In this document: positions 36,063 to 48,747 of the stretch, in pieces
Layout: each line of letters begins with the position of its first letter
Numbering within the stretch: position 1 is the first letter of the stretch
Source of the DNA: Manduca sexta
Lineage: Eukaryota > Arthropoda > Insecta > Lepidoptera > Sphingidae
Direction of reading: 5' to 3'
Length of the DNA: 64,000 nucleotides
Assembly: GCF_014839805.1 (NCBI RefSeq)
Contig: NC_051138.1
Span: 8,182,983-8,246,982 of the forward strand
The notes under the pieces: model-generated
What the model saw: only the letters and a program-made list of their open reading frames with translations
What the model was told of the DNA's origin: nothing
Databases searched by the model: none
Made by a program: the position numbers and the translations under genes

Positions 36063-39000
36063 ATGGCAACTTTGGAGCAACAAGCTTCTAAACTTTTGGA
36101 TTTTAACCAAAAACTAGACATCGACTTGCTAGATAACATTGTTGGATGCCTGTACTCAACGGTCGGGGAACAACAGCGAATCGCTCAGGATATACTGACT
36201 GCCCTAAAAGAACATCCTGATGCCTGGACTCGTGTTGACACTATACTTGAGTACTCCCAGAACCAGGAGACAAAATATTACGCATTGCAAATATTAGAAC
36301 AGGTTATTCAAACAAGATGGAAAATATTACCAAGAAACCAATGTGAGGGTATTAAAAAATATATTGTTGGTCTTATTATTAAGAACTCGTCTGATCCTGT
36401 TACAATGGAAAACAATAAAGTATTTTTAAAGAAGTTGAACATGATTTTAATCCAAGTTTTGAAGAGAGAATGGCCTCACAACTGGGAGACATTCATAAGT
36501 GACATTGTAGGTGCATCAAAGACTAATGAGAGTCTGTGTCAAAATAATATGGTTATTTTAAAATTACTAAGTGAGGAAGTGTTTGTGTTTAGTACAGGAC
36601 AACTCACTCAGACTAAAGCAAAACATCTTAAGGATACCATGTGCACAGAGTTCAATCAAATATTCCAACTTTGTCAGTTTGTGCTTGAAAATTCACAAAA
36701 CGCACCATTAGTGGATGCAACTCTCCACACTCTATTGAAATTTTTAAATTGGATTCCTCTTGGTTATATTTTTGAAATGAAATTAATAAGTACATTAATT
36801 TTCAAGTTTCTTAATGTACCAATGTTCCGTAATGTGACATTGAGCTGCTTAACAGAAATTGCAGGTGTGACTGCAAGCAATTATGAAGATCAATTTGTTG
36901 CTTTGTTAGTACAAACCATGGAACAATTGGAGGTTATGCTTCCTCTAACCACTAATATACGAGAAGCTTATGCTGCAGGCAGAGACCAGGAACAAGTCTT
37001 TATACAAAATCTTGCTTTATTTCTATGCACTTACTTAAAAGAACATGGTGCATTAATAGAAAGAAGAGGGCTCACAAACACCTTGATGAATGTTTTAAGA
37101 TATCTTGTGCTGATATCTGAGGTGGATGATGTAGAAGTGTTTAAAATTTGTTTGGAGTTCTGGCATGCTTTGACGGCGGACTTATATAAAATAGTACCAT
37201 GTGCACACTTATCCAACTATACTTTGGGAAAAAGTATATGCAGGAAAACATTGTATTCAGATGTCCTTAGTAGTGTTCGCTATATTATGATCTCTAGAAT
37301 GGCTAAGCCAGAAGAAGTGTTGGTGGTAGAAAATGAAAATGGTGAGGTTGTAAGAGAATTCATGAAGGATACAGATTCAATCAATTTGTACAAAAATATG
37401 AGGGAAACTTTAGTATATTTGACTCATTTGGATTACCAAGATACAGAACGTATCATGACAGAAAAATTGCAAAATCAAGTCAATGGAACAGAATGGTCAT
37501 GGAAGAATCTAAATACATTGTGTTGGGCAATTGGATCTATTTCAGGGGCTACTTCAGAAGAAGATGAAAAACGATTCCTAGTTGTTGTCATCAAAGAACT
37601 TTTGGGTTTGTGTGAACAGAAAAAAGGTAAAGATAATAAAGCTATCATTGCTAGTAATATAATGTATGTGGTTGGACAGTACCCACGTTTTTTAAGGGCT
37701 CATTGGAAGTTTTTGAAAACTGTCGTAAATAAATTATTTGAATTTATGCATGAAACTCATGAAGGTGTTCAGGACATGGCCTGTGACACATTTATAAAAA
37801 TAGCTCTGAAGTGTCGTCGTCACTTTGTTACCACTCAAGTCGGGGAAGCATGTCCATTTATAGAAGAAATTTTAAGCACAATTAGTTCTATTATTTGTGA
37901 CTTGCAAACATTACAAGTGCATACTTTCTATGAAGCTGTGGGATACATGATCAGTGCACAAGTGGATCAAGTTGCTCAAGAGCAACTTATCGAAAAGTAC
38001 ATGTTATTGCCAAATCAAGTGTGGGATGACATAATATCTCAAGCATCACATAATGTTGACATTCTTAAGGATCCAGAGGCTGTCAAACAGCTAGTAAGCA
38101 TTTTGAAAACTAATGTGCGTGCTTGTCGTGCATTAGGCCATCCATATGTTGTTCAACTGGGAAGAATATATTTAGATATGCTAAATGTTTACAAAGTCAT
38201 GTCAGAAAATATTAACCAGGCTATAGCACTTAATGGTGTTGTTGTTAATAAACAGCCCCTTATCAAGAATATGAGGATAATAAAAAAAGAAACACTGAAG
38301 TTGATTGCTAGCTGGGTGTCAAGGTCAACTGATAACAGCATGGTTTTGGAGAACTTTATTCCGCCCCTTTTAGATGCTGTCCTCTTAGATTACCAAAGAA
38401 CAGCAGTGCCTGATGCACGAGAACCAGAAGTGTTATCTTGTATGGCAGCTATTGTCTATAAACTTGGAGGACAGATCACTTCTGAAGTACCAAAAATATT
38501 TGATGCAGTTTTTGAATGTACACTTGAGATGATAAACAAAGATTTTGAAGAATATCCTGAACATAGAACAGAATTTTTCTTGTTATTGCAGGCAGTGAAT
38601 ACAAATTGCTTTAAGGCATTCCTGAGCATACCACCAGCACAATTTAAATTAGTGTTGGATTCCATTATTTGGGCATTTAAGCACACTATGAGAAATGTGG
38701 CAGATACAGGCCTACAAATATTGTATAGGTTGCTGCACAATGTTGAACAACATCCGCAAGCAGCACAGAGTTTTTACCAAACTTACTTTTGTGACATATT
38801 GGAGCATGTGTTCAGTGTAGTAACTGACACGTCACATGGGGCTGGACTCACCATGCATGCAACTATTTTAGCACACATGTTCTCATTGGTGGAGACGGGC
38901 CGAGTTACAGTACCTCTTGGACCTGCACCAGACAATGTTATTTACATTCAGGTAATTTTCATTCAATTTATACTCACTTATAATAAAGTACTCTTTTTTA

Positions 39001-42000
39001 TATTATTATTACAATGTTATCTACAACAATCACAGGGTGAGAAACATTTGCATTTATTCACAGCAATAGACTGATAAAATGATATTAGAGAAAGCTGTAA
39101 AATTACTAGACAATTTATAAGACTACATCTGTGTTGTATATTGTGTACATCAGTTTACTTTAAAAAATATTTCATGTATGTATTTAATAAATTAAGAATT
39201 ATATTTTTCATTGATTTTGTCAATTTTTTATCAAAATGGAACACTTTTCCAAGTACTTGCTTAAAATATGAAGTCTTCAGTCAACATTTTCGTTAGCTTA
39301 ATTTAAACAATTTTCTCACCTTGCATGTGCTCTTGAAAGTAGCAAAAAAATCATCCCGTCTAAACAAGCGCAATGGCGACAGAATTTTCGCTCTCGCTGG
39401 CCAAACTCTCCCCCTTTAAGCAATTATCGCATAAAAGTTTTTTTAAAGAGATATTAAAAAATTACGGTACTCGCACGTTCGAAAAAAATGTCATAGTTGC
39501 AGTGGGTGACAAAGTTGCTCAGGCAATTCTTGAATGAGATAATAGAATTAGAATTTGAATCGAAATGATTCGGACAAATGCAGCATGGACATTGATTTAA
39601 AATATATTTTTTTAGATTTTTTAAAAGGAATAATTCCATCACACACGTTTGTTGCATAACTTTAACCGTTTACGCAGCGCACGTGATGGACACTCTTAAA
39701 AGTAATAAATTTTGCCCGTTTTATAAATATTTTTATTAAGTGCAACAGAAGTGTCAGAATGTGTGTTGAGTAAATGTTGTACTATGAACTTTCGACACAA
39801 TGTATACACGAATGTTGTTTAAATATTAAGGTCTAAAGAAACAACTTCGTCTATTTTGAAATAATTAAAAGCCCTGGATCATTATTGTCATATAGCCATT
39901 AAGCCTTCAAGAGTTGTAAATCAATAGAACAAAACTGACAATCTAAAATTGATCATCGCATGTACAATGTGCCAGTGCTAATAAATAAATAAATCGCTTA
40001 ACACTATTTTGAATCCTTGGGATAGAATTGCAGCGTAATATCGTTATGTATCTCTCTAAACTTCTGTATCGCAAAAACGCCTTTTGTGTATTCTTAATAA
40101 TTTATTTATTTAATTAATTTGTTTTATAACCTTATTAAACTTTGTTTAGCACCCTAATACATAAAACAGAGATTCACAACAGATTATATTAACAGGTAGG
40201 TCCTGGATTACATTCGCAGGGGGAGTAACATTTCTTATTTCGGTATAGATGTTGGCGGAGCCTTGCCATCGCTAGGTTTTGTTTGCCTAGTCAGCAGAGG
40301 AAACCTAGCGAGTTAGGCGAACGCCAACGTGTGTAGATTGTAGAATCGTTAGGTGTAGTTTGTCACAATTCGTAGTCGCTCGCGATCACTTATCGTAGTA
40401 GTCTCATTTATCGTAGTTGTATTAAAAAAGTGAGCTTGTGAAAATGTTTGGATGTTTGTTAGAAGTAAACGCAGAAACAACTGAACGGATTTGAATGAAA
40501 TTTGGAACACGGGTAGAACATGTCTTGGATATTAATCGAGGTCATGTGTTATATTGTGAAGAACTTATCCTGGATATTATGGGTTAATATCGAGGACGTC
40601 ACATTTGCTAGATTTTAATATGTGGCGATCCTGTTTACCCAATCTGTCGGTGGCGTAACTATTGGTCGGCATGAGGGTAACACAAAATGTTTAAAAATAT
40701 TTTGTTGTTTTTTTATTGAAATCAAGATGGTAGGTTCCTATGTTTGATTTAGTGTATTATTTTATATGTAACAGAAAATTATTTGAAAAAGAAATTCTTT
40801 GAAATCGGCATAAAAATGAAAAATAAAGCCGTTATTCATATTTAAAATATTGTGAGCAAAATTGGAGACGTGGTGAAGCTATCGCGATGTCCTTTAATCA
40901 CACACGCAGCCTTATGGCCGTTTTCACTGGGTGACGTCGCATTTCACTACTACTGTAATTTGACAGCTTCCCTTTCCACCAAATTTTAAACCTTTATAAC
41001 ATAAGGTCCGTCGAGGGAAATGCGCCATATAATCATAGCTGGATCCATTGCAAAATAATTTCTTTTTGTGCTGACTTAAAAATGTAATTTTATTAATTTA
41101 AGAATATTTGGAATTTTGTGATAACAACCTATAGCTATTTAAGGACATAGGACAATAATTTAATAAAATTTTGCTCAGAGTAAAAAAAATGTTAGGCGCA
41201 CTTGCCTCCGGAAATGGGGGATGTGCACCTGTGTAAAAAAACGCCAATATGAACCATTATAAAGAAAACACTTATTTTAGTCCATAGAAAAATGGGTTTT
41301 ACCCTCGTTGTTCTTGAATAATTTTTAATCACTCAATATTATAACAAACTACGGCAGTCAAATCAGATTCGGGGCAAGTGCGCAATATACTTGTAAATCA
41401 GGGCTTCGAAACATTTTACAATGTTTTTTGCTGTATTTAGGTATTAATATGAGAGTTTTGTGTGCAAATATGTTGCGGATAACAGTGCGTGAATATTTCC
41501 GCACTGTTATGATACGATTTGAAGGATATTGTAGCCAGCGCAATTATTGGGCATTATGGGACTAACAACTTGTCTCAGGGTAACAAGTGCAGTGTAGTGC
41601 CAAGCAGTACTTTGTCATTGAAAGTTCAGTATGATGTTGCAGCCGTTTATGAGTAGTGGTATCGCTTACCATCAGGCGAGCGGCATGTTCATCTCGTCAT
41701 TTAGTTGCATTAATTGGAATACTGTTTCTTCCGGGTCAGTAAAACATATTCTCAAAAAAGGTTGGTAATATATGGTTCAGGGGCAAGCGTGCCATACGAC
41801 AATAAACTGTGGCGCACTTGCCCTACTCGACAATTTTGGGGTACATTTTTTCGCATTGCTAAATGATCCTTTATTTTAGTATATATAAATAAAATTCAGA
41901 CAGGAAGTTAAAATAAAACGTTTAAACTATATACTCACTTTACTGGTTTACAGAAATATGTTAAATATCTTGAAATATTTGATGTTAAATATCTTTCACA

Positions 42001-44917
42001 GGGTCATGTCTGTTTAACGTCTAAATGACACTTAAAATAAAATGGCGAATAAATCTTATTAAAATGAACAGAAGAGCCATTTATGTTTTTCAGTGGAACT
42101 GTATTTCAGTTAGTAGCACAGATTTAAGATTGCGGTAATTGTATCACATCAATAGTTTTAGATTTTTAGGGCAGGTGCACTTACTCCGTTGACGCATTTG
42201 GCCCTCCTGACCTTACTTATTATTGCGTGGATTGTGAAAATTCTTTTTCTGATAGATTTTGAAAAAAATACCTTTTTGATATTTATTTTTTTGACCCTTC
42301 ATACTATACACAGTTGATTGAGAGTAAATAGTTATTATATATTATTTTAGTTTTTATACTAGATACCTACACAATAAGTGATTTTCTTACAATTGCTGGA
42401 TACCCTCCATTCAGCGATACATGCGGCAAGCACTGTACAACTATAGCTTTGCAATTATTTATGTATAGGCTTACCATTATGCCTGCGCCACACAAACATA
42501 TATTTGAACAAAGACTTTGAAACAAATCTGAACACAGGCTTTGCAAATAAATTCGCTCACAATATTTTTGTACTTTGCGCAAGTGTGGCAGGATACGCAA
42601 AGTTTTAACTTGAACGCTTTGATTTGTGGTCGAAAAACTGATACTGAGTGCCAAAGACGCAAACATTTAAACAAACTATGCACAAATACGCAAATACCCG
42701 TGATACACATGTGTTCAAATATTTTTGCTATGTGTGGCGCCGGCATTATAAACAGCAACCAACCTATTCCATTTTATAAGAAATAGATTAAATGAAATAT
42801 TATTGTTTATTTCAGGAATACGTGGCTAATCTCCTCAAAACAGCATTCCCGCACTTAACAGATAATCAAATAAAAATCACAGTACAAGGGTTATTTAATT
42901 TGGACCAAGACATCCCGGCTTTTAAGGATCACTTGAGAGACTTCTTGGTACAAGTAAGAGTAAGTATCTTTAGTTTTCATATTTTATTATTCGTAAATTC
43001 GAACATTATTTTTTATTTTCAATATATCTTACACGAATGTTAGATATTCGTGTAAGATATATTTTTCGGATTTTATCGCGGTTTTAATTATTCAAAGGCT
43101 GCAAAGTCTTCGAAACGTCTGGTTAAAATTAAAATAATTAAAGCCGCGATAAAATCCTAAAAATAGCTTAATATATCTTACACATCATGGTTTATTTATA
43201 TAGGTTTTAAACACACATTATTTAATACATGTTATGGGGATTACTTAATAAGTATATCTTAATGCTATATTTTGACAGCATTAGGTGCGCAATTGATATT
43301 TGCTTTCGCTGGCAGTATTTTGACACTTTTTAATGTGGTAATACGCGGTAATATTAATTCCAACGTGACCTCATCATAACGTCTGATATAATAGGGGACC
43401 GGCCTATGTTTGATTTTGCACATTATTCTATGTGTAATGACTTTCAATACGAAAAAGAAGCACTTCTGCGAAAACAGCATAAAAATTGGTTAAAAAATGA
43501 GCGAGTAATTCATATTTAAAATATTGTAATGTGCAGAAGTGGGCGCGATGTGGGGATATCGCTTCATCTCTTTCTTTCGCACGCGTCGTAATTCCCGATG
43601 ACGTCACATGTGGATATTTTGTCTCTTTTCTGTTTCTTGTTAATTACCCCTTCCACCGAAATTCAAATGCTTATAACTTGTTGATTTTTCACTGGATTTT
43701 TAATAATTTCTTTGGTGTTATAATTTATATTATGTAAATATTTGATAATTGTTAAGAACAAAAATGAGTCCGGTACCCTATTAAATATCGCATTAATCAA
43801 GAGGCAGTCTTAACGAATCCACAACTTAGCAAATATTTTAGAATCACAGGTATATAACATTTGGTATAATTATTTAATTTTGACCAGTTTTAGAAAAAAA
43901 TTACGATTGGTATGTTAAATTATATTTTGATAATAAAACATTCAGTTATACGTTAAATATCAATAAGCTTAAAATGTCTTTATGCTGAGTTATTACTCAT
44001 GCCCTACTTCTGTAGCATCCTGTCCAAAACTTTTTCAAACTTCAAAATATTTTTCCGATAAATATCGTCTTAAGTTTGATAAAATCAACCATGAGGCACA
44101 TAATAATATACAAGTATACTGAGTGTAACGGAACCCACTACCAACTGAAGCAGATTGATTGAGCACCTCAATATGCATCGGTCTAATCGCCATGTATGTT
44201 GCCTTAAATTGTGTAGTTTAAAAGTAATTTAGATTTGTATATATTTTTTATGAAAGTCTAGGTCGCCACTAAACTTCATAATTAAAGCTAAAGGATTGGG
44301 ACTATAGGCTTGTTTTTTTTATTTACTTAATTAAGATTAACAGTTGACCTTTCTCTAGATTCAAAATATTTCTGATTTCTTTTTAAAAAAAACTGCCTTA
44401 ATTCATGCAAAATATATGCAGCCAGTTTTTGACATATCAGATGATCAGATTGAACAAATCAAATATTTCGTCTGTATACTAATCCAGGTCATAATCTATC
44501 CATGCACTAAGTTTTATCTGAATCCATTCAGCAGTTTCCTTAGCTTTCCTAGCTTTCGTATTTGTAATATTAGTAGTGATAGAAAGTAGTGTATTGGGAC
44601 AAAACATTTAAAATGTTTTATTTTCAATAAGGAGGCTTTGGTCCCTTAGAATATGTAACATGTTTTAATATAGGTTTTCTTTACTATGCAGCTCGTTCCA
44701 TACATTGTACTTGGCTTATGCAATACTCTTTACGTAGTTTTAAAATACTGCAACTGTTTCCATGTTACAGGAGTACACAGGTGAAGATGATAGCGACTTG
44801 TATTTGGAAGAGCGTTTATTCGTGCTTCGTCAGGCTCAGGAGGAAAAGAGAAGAGTACAGCTATCAGTGCCGGGTATCCTAAATCCACACGAGCTGCCAG
44901 AAGAGATGCAAGATTAA
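36063..44917 (+). CDS. XPO1: Exportin-1 (CRM1), three coding exons
   Basis: Coding exons are 36063-38951, 42816-42959 and 44771-44917, all in phase 0 (donors GTAATT and GTAAGT, acceptors TTCAG and TACAG). Together they encode 1059 residues, close to the 1060-1070 usual for the family. The product is the karyopherin-beta receptor that binds leucine-rich export signals with RanGTP and carries cargo out through the nuclear pore. The N-terminal importin-beta domain covers about residues 30-100, with HEAT repeats throughout. The cargo-groove cysteine that leptomycin B attacks (human Cys528) is conserved in LLGLCEQKKGKDNK, near residue 517. The end reads SVPGILNPHELPEEMQD, matching the family C-terminus. 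The frame is intact. The large first exon contrasts with TE-filled introns of 3.9 and 1.8 kb. The start ATG follows an AT-rich leader (atcagaATGG). Confidence 0.98.
40720..41002 (+). mobile_element. Diverged AATAGGGGACCGG-family MITE in XPO1 intron 1
   Basis: Follows the family body (CCTATGTTTGATTT near 40737, TATTCATATTTAAAATATTG near 40835, GGGTGACGTCGCATTTC near 40930) with many substitutions. Its right end is replaced by the TIR element that begins at 41003. Confidence 0.65.
41003..42214 (-). mobile_element. GGGGCAAGTGCGCC TIR element, near-complete copy in XPO1 intron 1
   Basis: 1.2 kb in opposite orientation to 21343-22648, with both ends (AAGGTCCGTCGAGGG... and ...CCTCCTGACCTT) and diverged internal motif sites near 41190, 41225, 41375, 41785 and 41815. 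An extra block at about 41520-41740 is absent from the second copy and resembles the common repeat at 57085-57410, so this copy carries a nested insertion. Confidence 0.75.
42481..42744. mobile_element. MITE with GCCGGCGCCACACA termini in XPO1 intron 1
   Basis: 264 bp between GCCTGCGCCACACA (42481) and TGTGTGGCGCCGGC (ending 42744). The flanks ATTAT (42476-42480 and 42745-42749) could be a target duplication. It ends only 71 bp before XPO1 exon 2. A second copy lies at 47382-47592. Confidence 0.7.
43390..43782 (+). mobile_element. Complete AATAGGGGACCGG MITE in XPO1 intron 2
   Basis: Termini are AATAGGGGACCGG and CCGGTACCCTATT; 393 bp; same family as 12536-12927 in the opposite orientation. 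Confidence 0.85.
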
Positions 44918-46467
44918 GTGAACAATTGATATGTCTAAAAATGTTAACAGTTCACCCAATATTTACCGATAAGTATATTATAATACATGATTTTCAATTA
45001 ATAAACAGGTTGGTAAAATACTTTGGAATATAACTGTATTAAGTATGTTGTTTCCCTTTAAAACTCTAGGAATAATTTATGTTGCTATTATACTACTTTC
45101 CTTTTGCTGCTATGGTGCAATTTATAGATAGACTCGGAATTACACCGATTTTGCGTTTTGAATAAGCATCTAAACAATATAATTTAGTTATGAAATAAGT
45201 AAAGGAGGATAATGACAAAATATACAATTATTTTCATTAAAAGCATTTTCATTTTAAAATATTTTAAATTAAAAATTGCATGCCTATTTGTTGTTCACAA
45301 TGGGTGTATTTAATAGAGTAAATATTTGTTTCTCTAAGTAATTTTATAGAATATTTCTATACAAAATTTAATTTAAAGTAACACATAAGTTAACAGTTAT
45401 GAACGACAAATTCACCGATAATATCTCGTACACTAATATTAAATCCTCTTTAATTTTCTTATAACTACAATTGAAAAAATTTTAATTGTTACTTTGGGTA
45501 CTAAATGTTCACATTACAAAAACTATAAATACCTTATAAAAACATATTTTTGTGGACATTTACATAACAGACACAATTCTATAAAATAATAGACATGTAG
45601 GCACTGTCAGTGGCAACTGGTTTGTGAAAATCACGTTAGAAATGTTTTTACATTAACTACTTTCAAACATAGCTAAATGTTTATTGCTACTCACTGACAG
45701 ATTTTAATTTACTGCGCTAGTATTAAGAATCAGTTCAGCGGACTCAAATGTTGGTAACATTGTCAAGTAAGTGGATACTTAAGAAAACTACATTTTTTTA
45801 TCTATAAATAATTTCAAAGGGAATATAAAATTTGGATTCTTTTTACACAATGATACTAACAATTTTTAGTTTTTAAGACATTAGGTGAACTGTTTTCATT
45901 TTGGTATGTTTGTATCTTGCACTTGTAAAATATCATTCTATCATGTTAGTTATGTTATCAGTATGTACAGAGGACCGCATGGAACACTGCAAGGCGATGA
46001 ATGCTAGTGGAAGATGTGAAGTCATTAAGTGAAAGTATATTTTGTAAGTGCAAGATAGTTCTGCGCCTTCAGTAATATAATAGGCAGGAAATATGCATAA
46101 ATTTATGTTGCTAGAAGAATAAATAGAATGTTACTATGATTTTAAATAATCATCAAATGTAAGTAATGATATGTCTGTGATGGAAACTAGTGTTGGACAT
46201 CAACATATTGTGCGATGCAGAATCTGAGTATTACATGTAGATTCTAGGAAAACTTTATGAAGTGAATTGCTGTTAGTAATTATTTTTTATGTTTTGTTTA
46301 ATGTTGCCAGAACTAATTTTATAATGGTTTGGGAATCTAATCATTTAAGGTAAGGTTTCCGAATGCATTTTGGGTCCGATTAACTATCAATCTTACATTT
46401 TGCGTTTGAAATAAATGATAAATATCATTCTTTTGTTTGATTTAATTTCAATAATAACCTTCATTTG
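44918..46467. other. AT-rich downstream region of XPO1, no further gene
   Basis: No open frame with a recognisable product. It probably contains the XPO1 3' UTR followed by intergenic DNA. Confidence 0.5.
45000..45005 (+). promoter_or_regulatory. Candidate XPO1 polyadenylation signal AATAAA
   Basis: First canonical hexamer after the exportin-1 stop codon, 83 bp downstream. The surrounding AT-rich 3' region offers other possibilities, so this is a consensus-based guess. Confidence 0.4.
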
Positions 46468-46474
46468 TGGAACG

Positions 46475-46683
46475 AACTGCCGCGACGATTGTCCGCAGGT
46501 TCAAATCCCAAGGGCACACACCTCTGAATTTTCTAAAGTTATGTCTGTATTCTTTGTGAATTAATGCTTGCTTTAACGGTGAAGAAGACATCTTGAGGAA
46601 ATCTTCATACTTGAGAAGATCTCCATAGGAATTTTGAGGGTGTGTGAAGTCTACCAAGCTGCACTAGGCCAGCGTGGTGGACT
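46475..46683 (+). mobile_element. tRNA-derived SINE fragment, plus orientation
   Basis: Reads GTCCGCAGGTTCAAATCCCA (intact B box) then CACACACCTCTGA and ends CCAGCGTGGTGGACT. The A-box head is lost. Confidence 0.75.
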
Positions 46684-47381
46684 AAAAAATTTGTATATTT
46701 CGATAATTTAGAAATAGTGAACGCTTATTGACACTTCAAGCAGTTTACTTTACGTAGTAGTTATATTATCTTTGGCAGTTTACTGCCTTGATGACGTCAT
46801 GTCATGGCGGCACTAGTTTCGCATATTTGAAAAGAGATGAAAAAAAGTCAAAACTTTGAATTGCATTTAAAAATTTAATTTATAATTTTATGAACTGAAA
46901 CTACTATTTTCCGATTGGTTTTTGATTAAACTATCCTTGATTTGATTAAATTATGTATTTTTGGATTTTTTCTCAAATACACTAATACCCTATTCTATAA
47001 AAATTGGAGATTATTTAATTGTTGTAACTCGGAACATTTAGTAGCGCTCAAAGAGAATATAACCATTTAAGGTAGCGGTAGCGACTAGCGCTCTCCGTCA
47101 ATTGTCACGTTCATAAGCGCTCTGAGTTATACATAAGCTTTGGTTAAAAGCCTTGACTTTAGTTTTCTATATATACTTATGTCATACAGTAAGTAATATA
47201 CAAAGATTAAAGAAGATTACAATACTCCGGCAATATACTACGTCTTTGATACTACGTAAGAAGAGGCGGCAATTAATATGTTGATTTTGAGCTCACACAC
47301 ACATAATTAAAGCTTAGTTTAGGTAGGATTTTATACCATCGTAACGCATAAAAAAGAAGCAAGGCTGCCAAATTACTTTAT

Positions 47382-47592
47382 GTCGGTGCAAAAATATTTG
47401 AACAGTTATTTGAACGCTTGTTTGAACTCATGTGTGGCATGGGTATTGCGTATTTATACAAACTTTGTATGTTTGCGTATTTACCATTCGGTATCGGTTT
47501 TTCGATCACACATCGAAGCGTTCAGAGTAATCGAGTTGTATTCAAATGTGTGGCAAAGTCTGTTCCAATAATTGTTTGTGTGTGGCGCCGGC
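47382..47592. mobile_element. Second copy of the GCCGGCGCCACACA MITE
   Basis: The right end GTGTGTGGCGCCGGC is intact and the left end is degraded. The internal region (AATATTTGAAC, GGTATCGGTTTTTCGAT, AGCGTTCA) matches the inverted equivalent in 42481-42744. Confidence 0.6.
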
Positions 47593-47620
47593 ATAAATCT
47601 GCTCCTCTTTAGGGACGTTC

Positions 47621-47952
47621 CTTAATAATAAATAATATCAGCCCTGTATTAAATACTCGCCCACTGCTGAGCACGGGTATCCTCTACTACTAAGAGGGAT
47701 TAGGCCTTAGTCCACCACGCTGGCCTAGTGCGGATTGGTAGACTTCACACACCCTCGAAATTCCTATAGAGAACTTCTCAGGTATGCAGGTTTCCTCACG
47801 ATGTTTGCCTTCACCGTTAAAGCAAGCGATAATTCACAAAGAATACACACATAATATTTTAGAAAAATCAGAGGTGTGTGCTCTTGGGATTTGAACCTGC
47901 GGACATTCGTCTCGACAGTCCGATTCGCAACCAACTAGGCTATCGCCGCCTC
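47621..47952 (-). mobile_element. Best-preserved tRNA-derived SINE
   Basis: On the minus strand it begins GGCGGCGATAGCCTAGTTGG, which contains an A box (TAGCCTAGTTGG). About 37 bp later comes GGTTCAAATCC, an intact B box, giving an internal RNA polymerase III promoter. The body carries CACACACCTCTGATTTTTCT, ACGGTGAAGGC and CCAGCGTGGTGGACT, and ends CAGGGCTGATATTATTTATT. Three copies in this window share the body. Confidence 0.85.
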
Positions 47953-48747
47953 TTCTCGATCGATAATATGTTATCGATAATTTGATATCGGTAAAAATTG
48001 CTAACTATAAATCTTACGCTTAGATATAAATTATATGAGTATAATTTGGAATATTAAAAGTAAAACGTCTACAATTATAAATAATTTCCTTTATTTAATA
48101 ACAAATTATTATTACAAAATACACAACAGTGTAGTGCTTAGGTTTCTTATTCAAAAAATCATTACAGTCCAATTTTCTGTTATTTATTTTAATTTCTTTC
48201 TAGAGATTGATTAGTATAATACTTTACAGATATGATCTTTTTCCGTCCAGTCAACAATTATTATGATAACAATAATTTCAAAGGCAAATTCATAGATTTC
48301 GCAAGTGCCTTTTTATTTGTCCTTTTTCCATTATAGCATACAAAATAAATAAAATACATAAATGTAAACACAATTGGAGTCAACATCTCGGAGACACTAT
48401 TTTGTAAGCACACACGACAGAAATATAGAAAAATATTCTCGAAACGGGGGAACATGCTTAACTCAACATATTCGGCAAAAAAATTAAGTTATTATTGAAT
48501 AAAATTGCAATTATAAACAATTAGCAAATTAAGTCTAACGATGAGAAATCTAGGCCCAATAATGGCGGCCAATTTCAGCTATCATGATAGTCAACATACT
48601 TTCTTGATTTTTAGGTCTATTATGGCGGTACTAGATGTAACCTTCAGTTTTGTTAACCAATACTAAACTCTATTTAACAGAATTAAGATACGTAGTCATT
48701 CTTAGAAAGCACCCATAACATCATAACACAAAATGTTCTAATGTCCC

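Noticed and set aside
38952..39074. Continuation of the exportin-1 frame past 38951
   Set aside because: The sequence after GTAATT does not match exportin-1, while the exon at 42816 resumes the protein exactly (QEYVANLLK).
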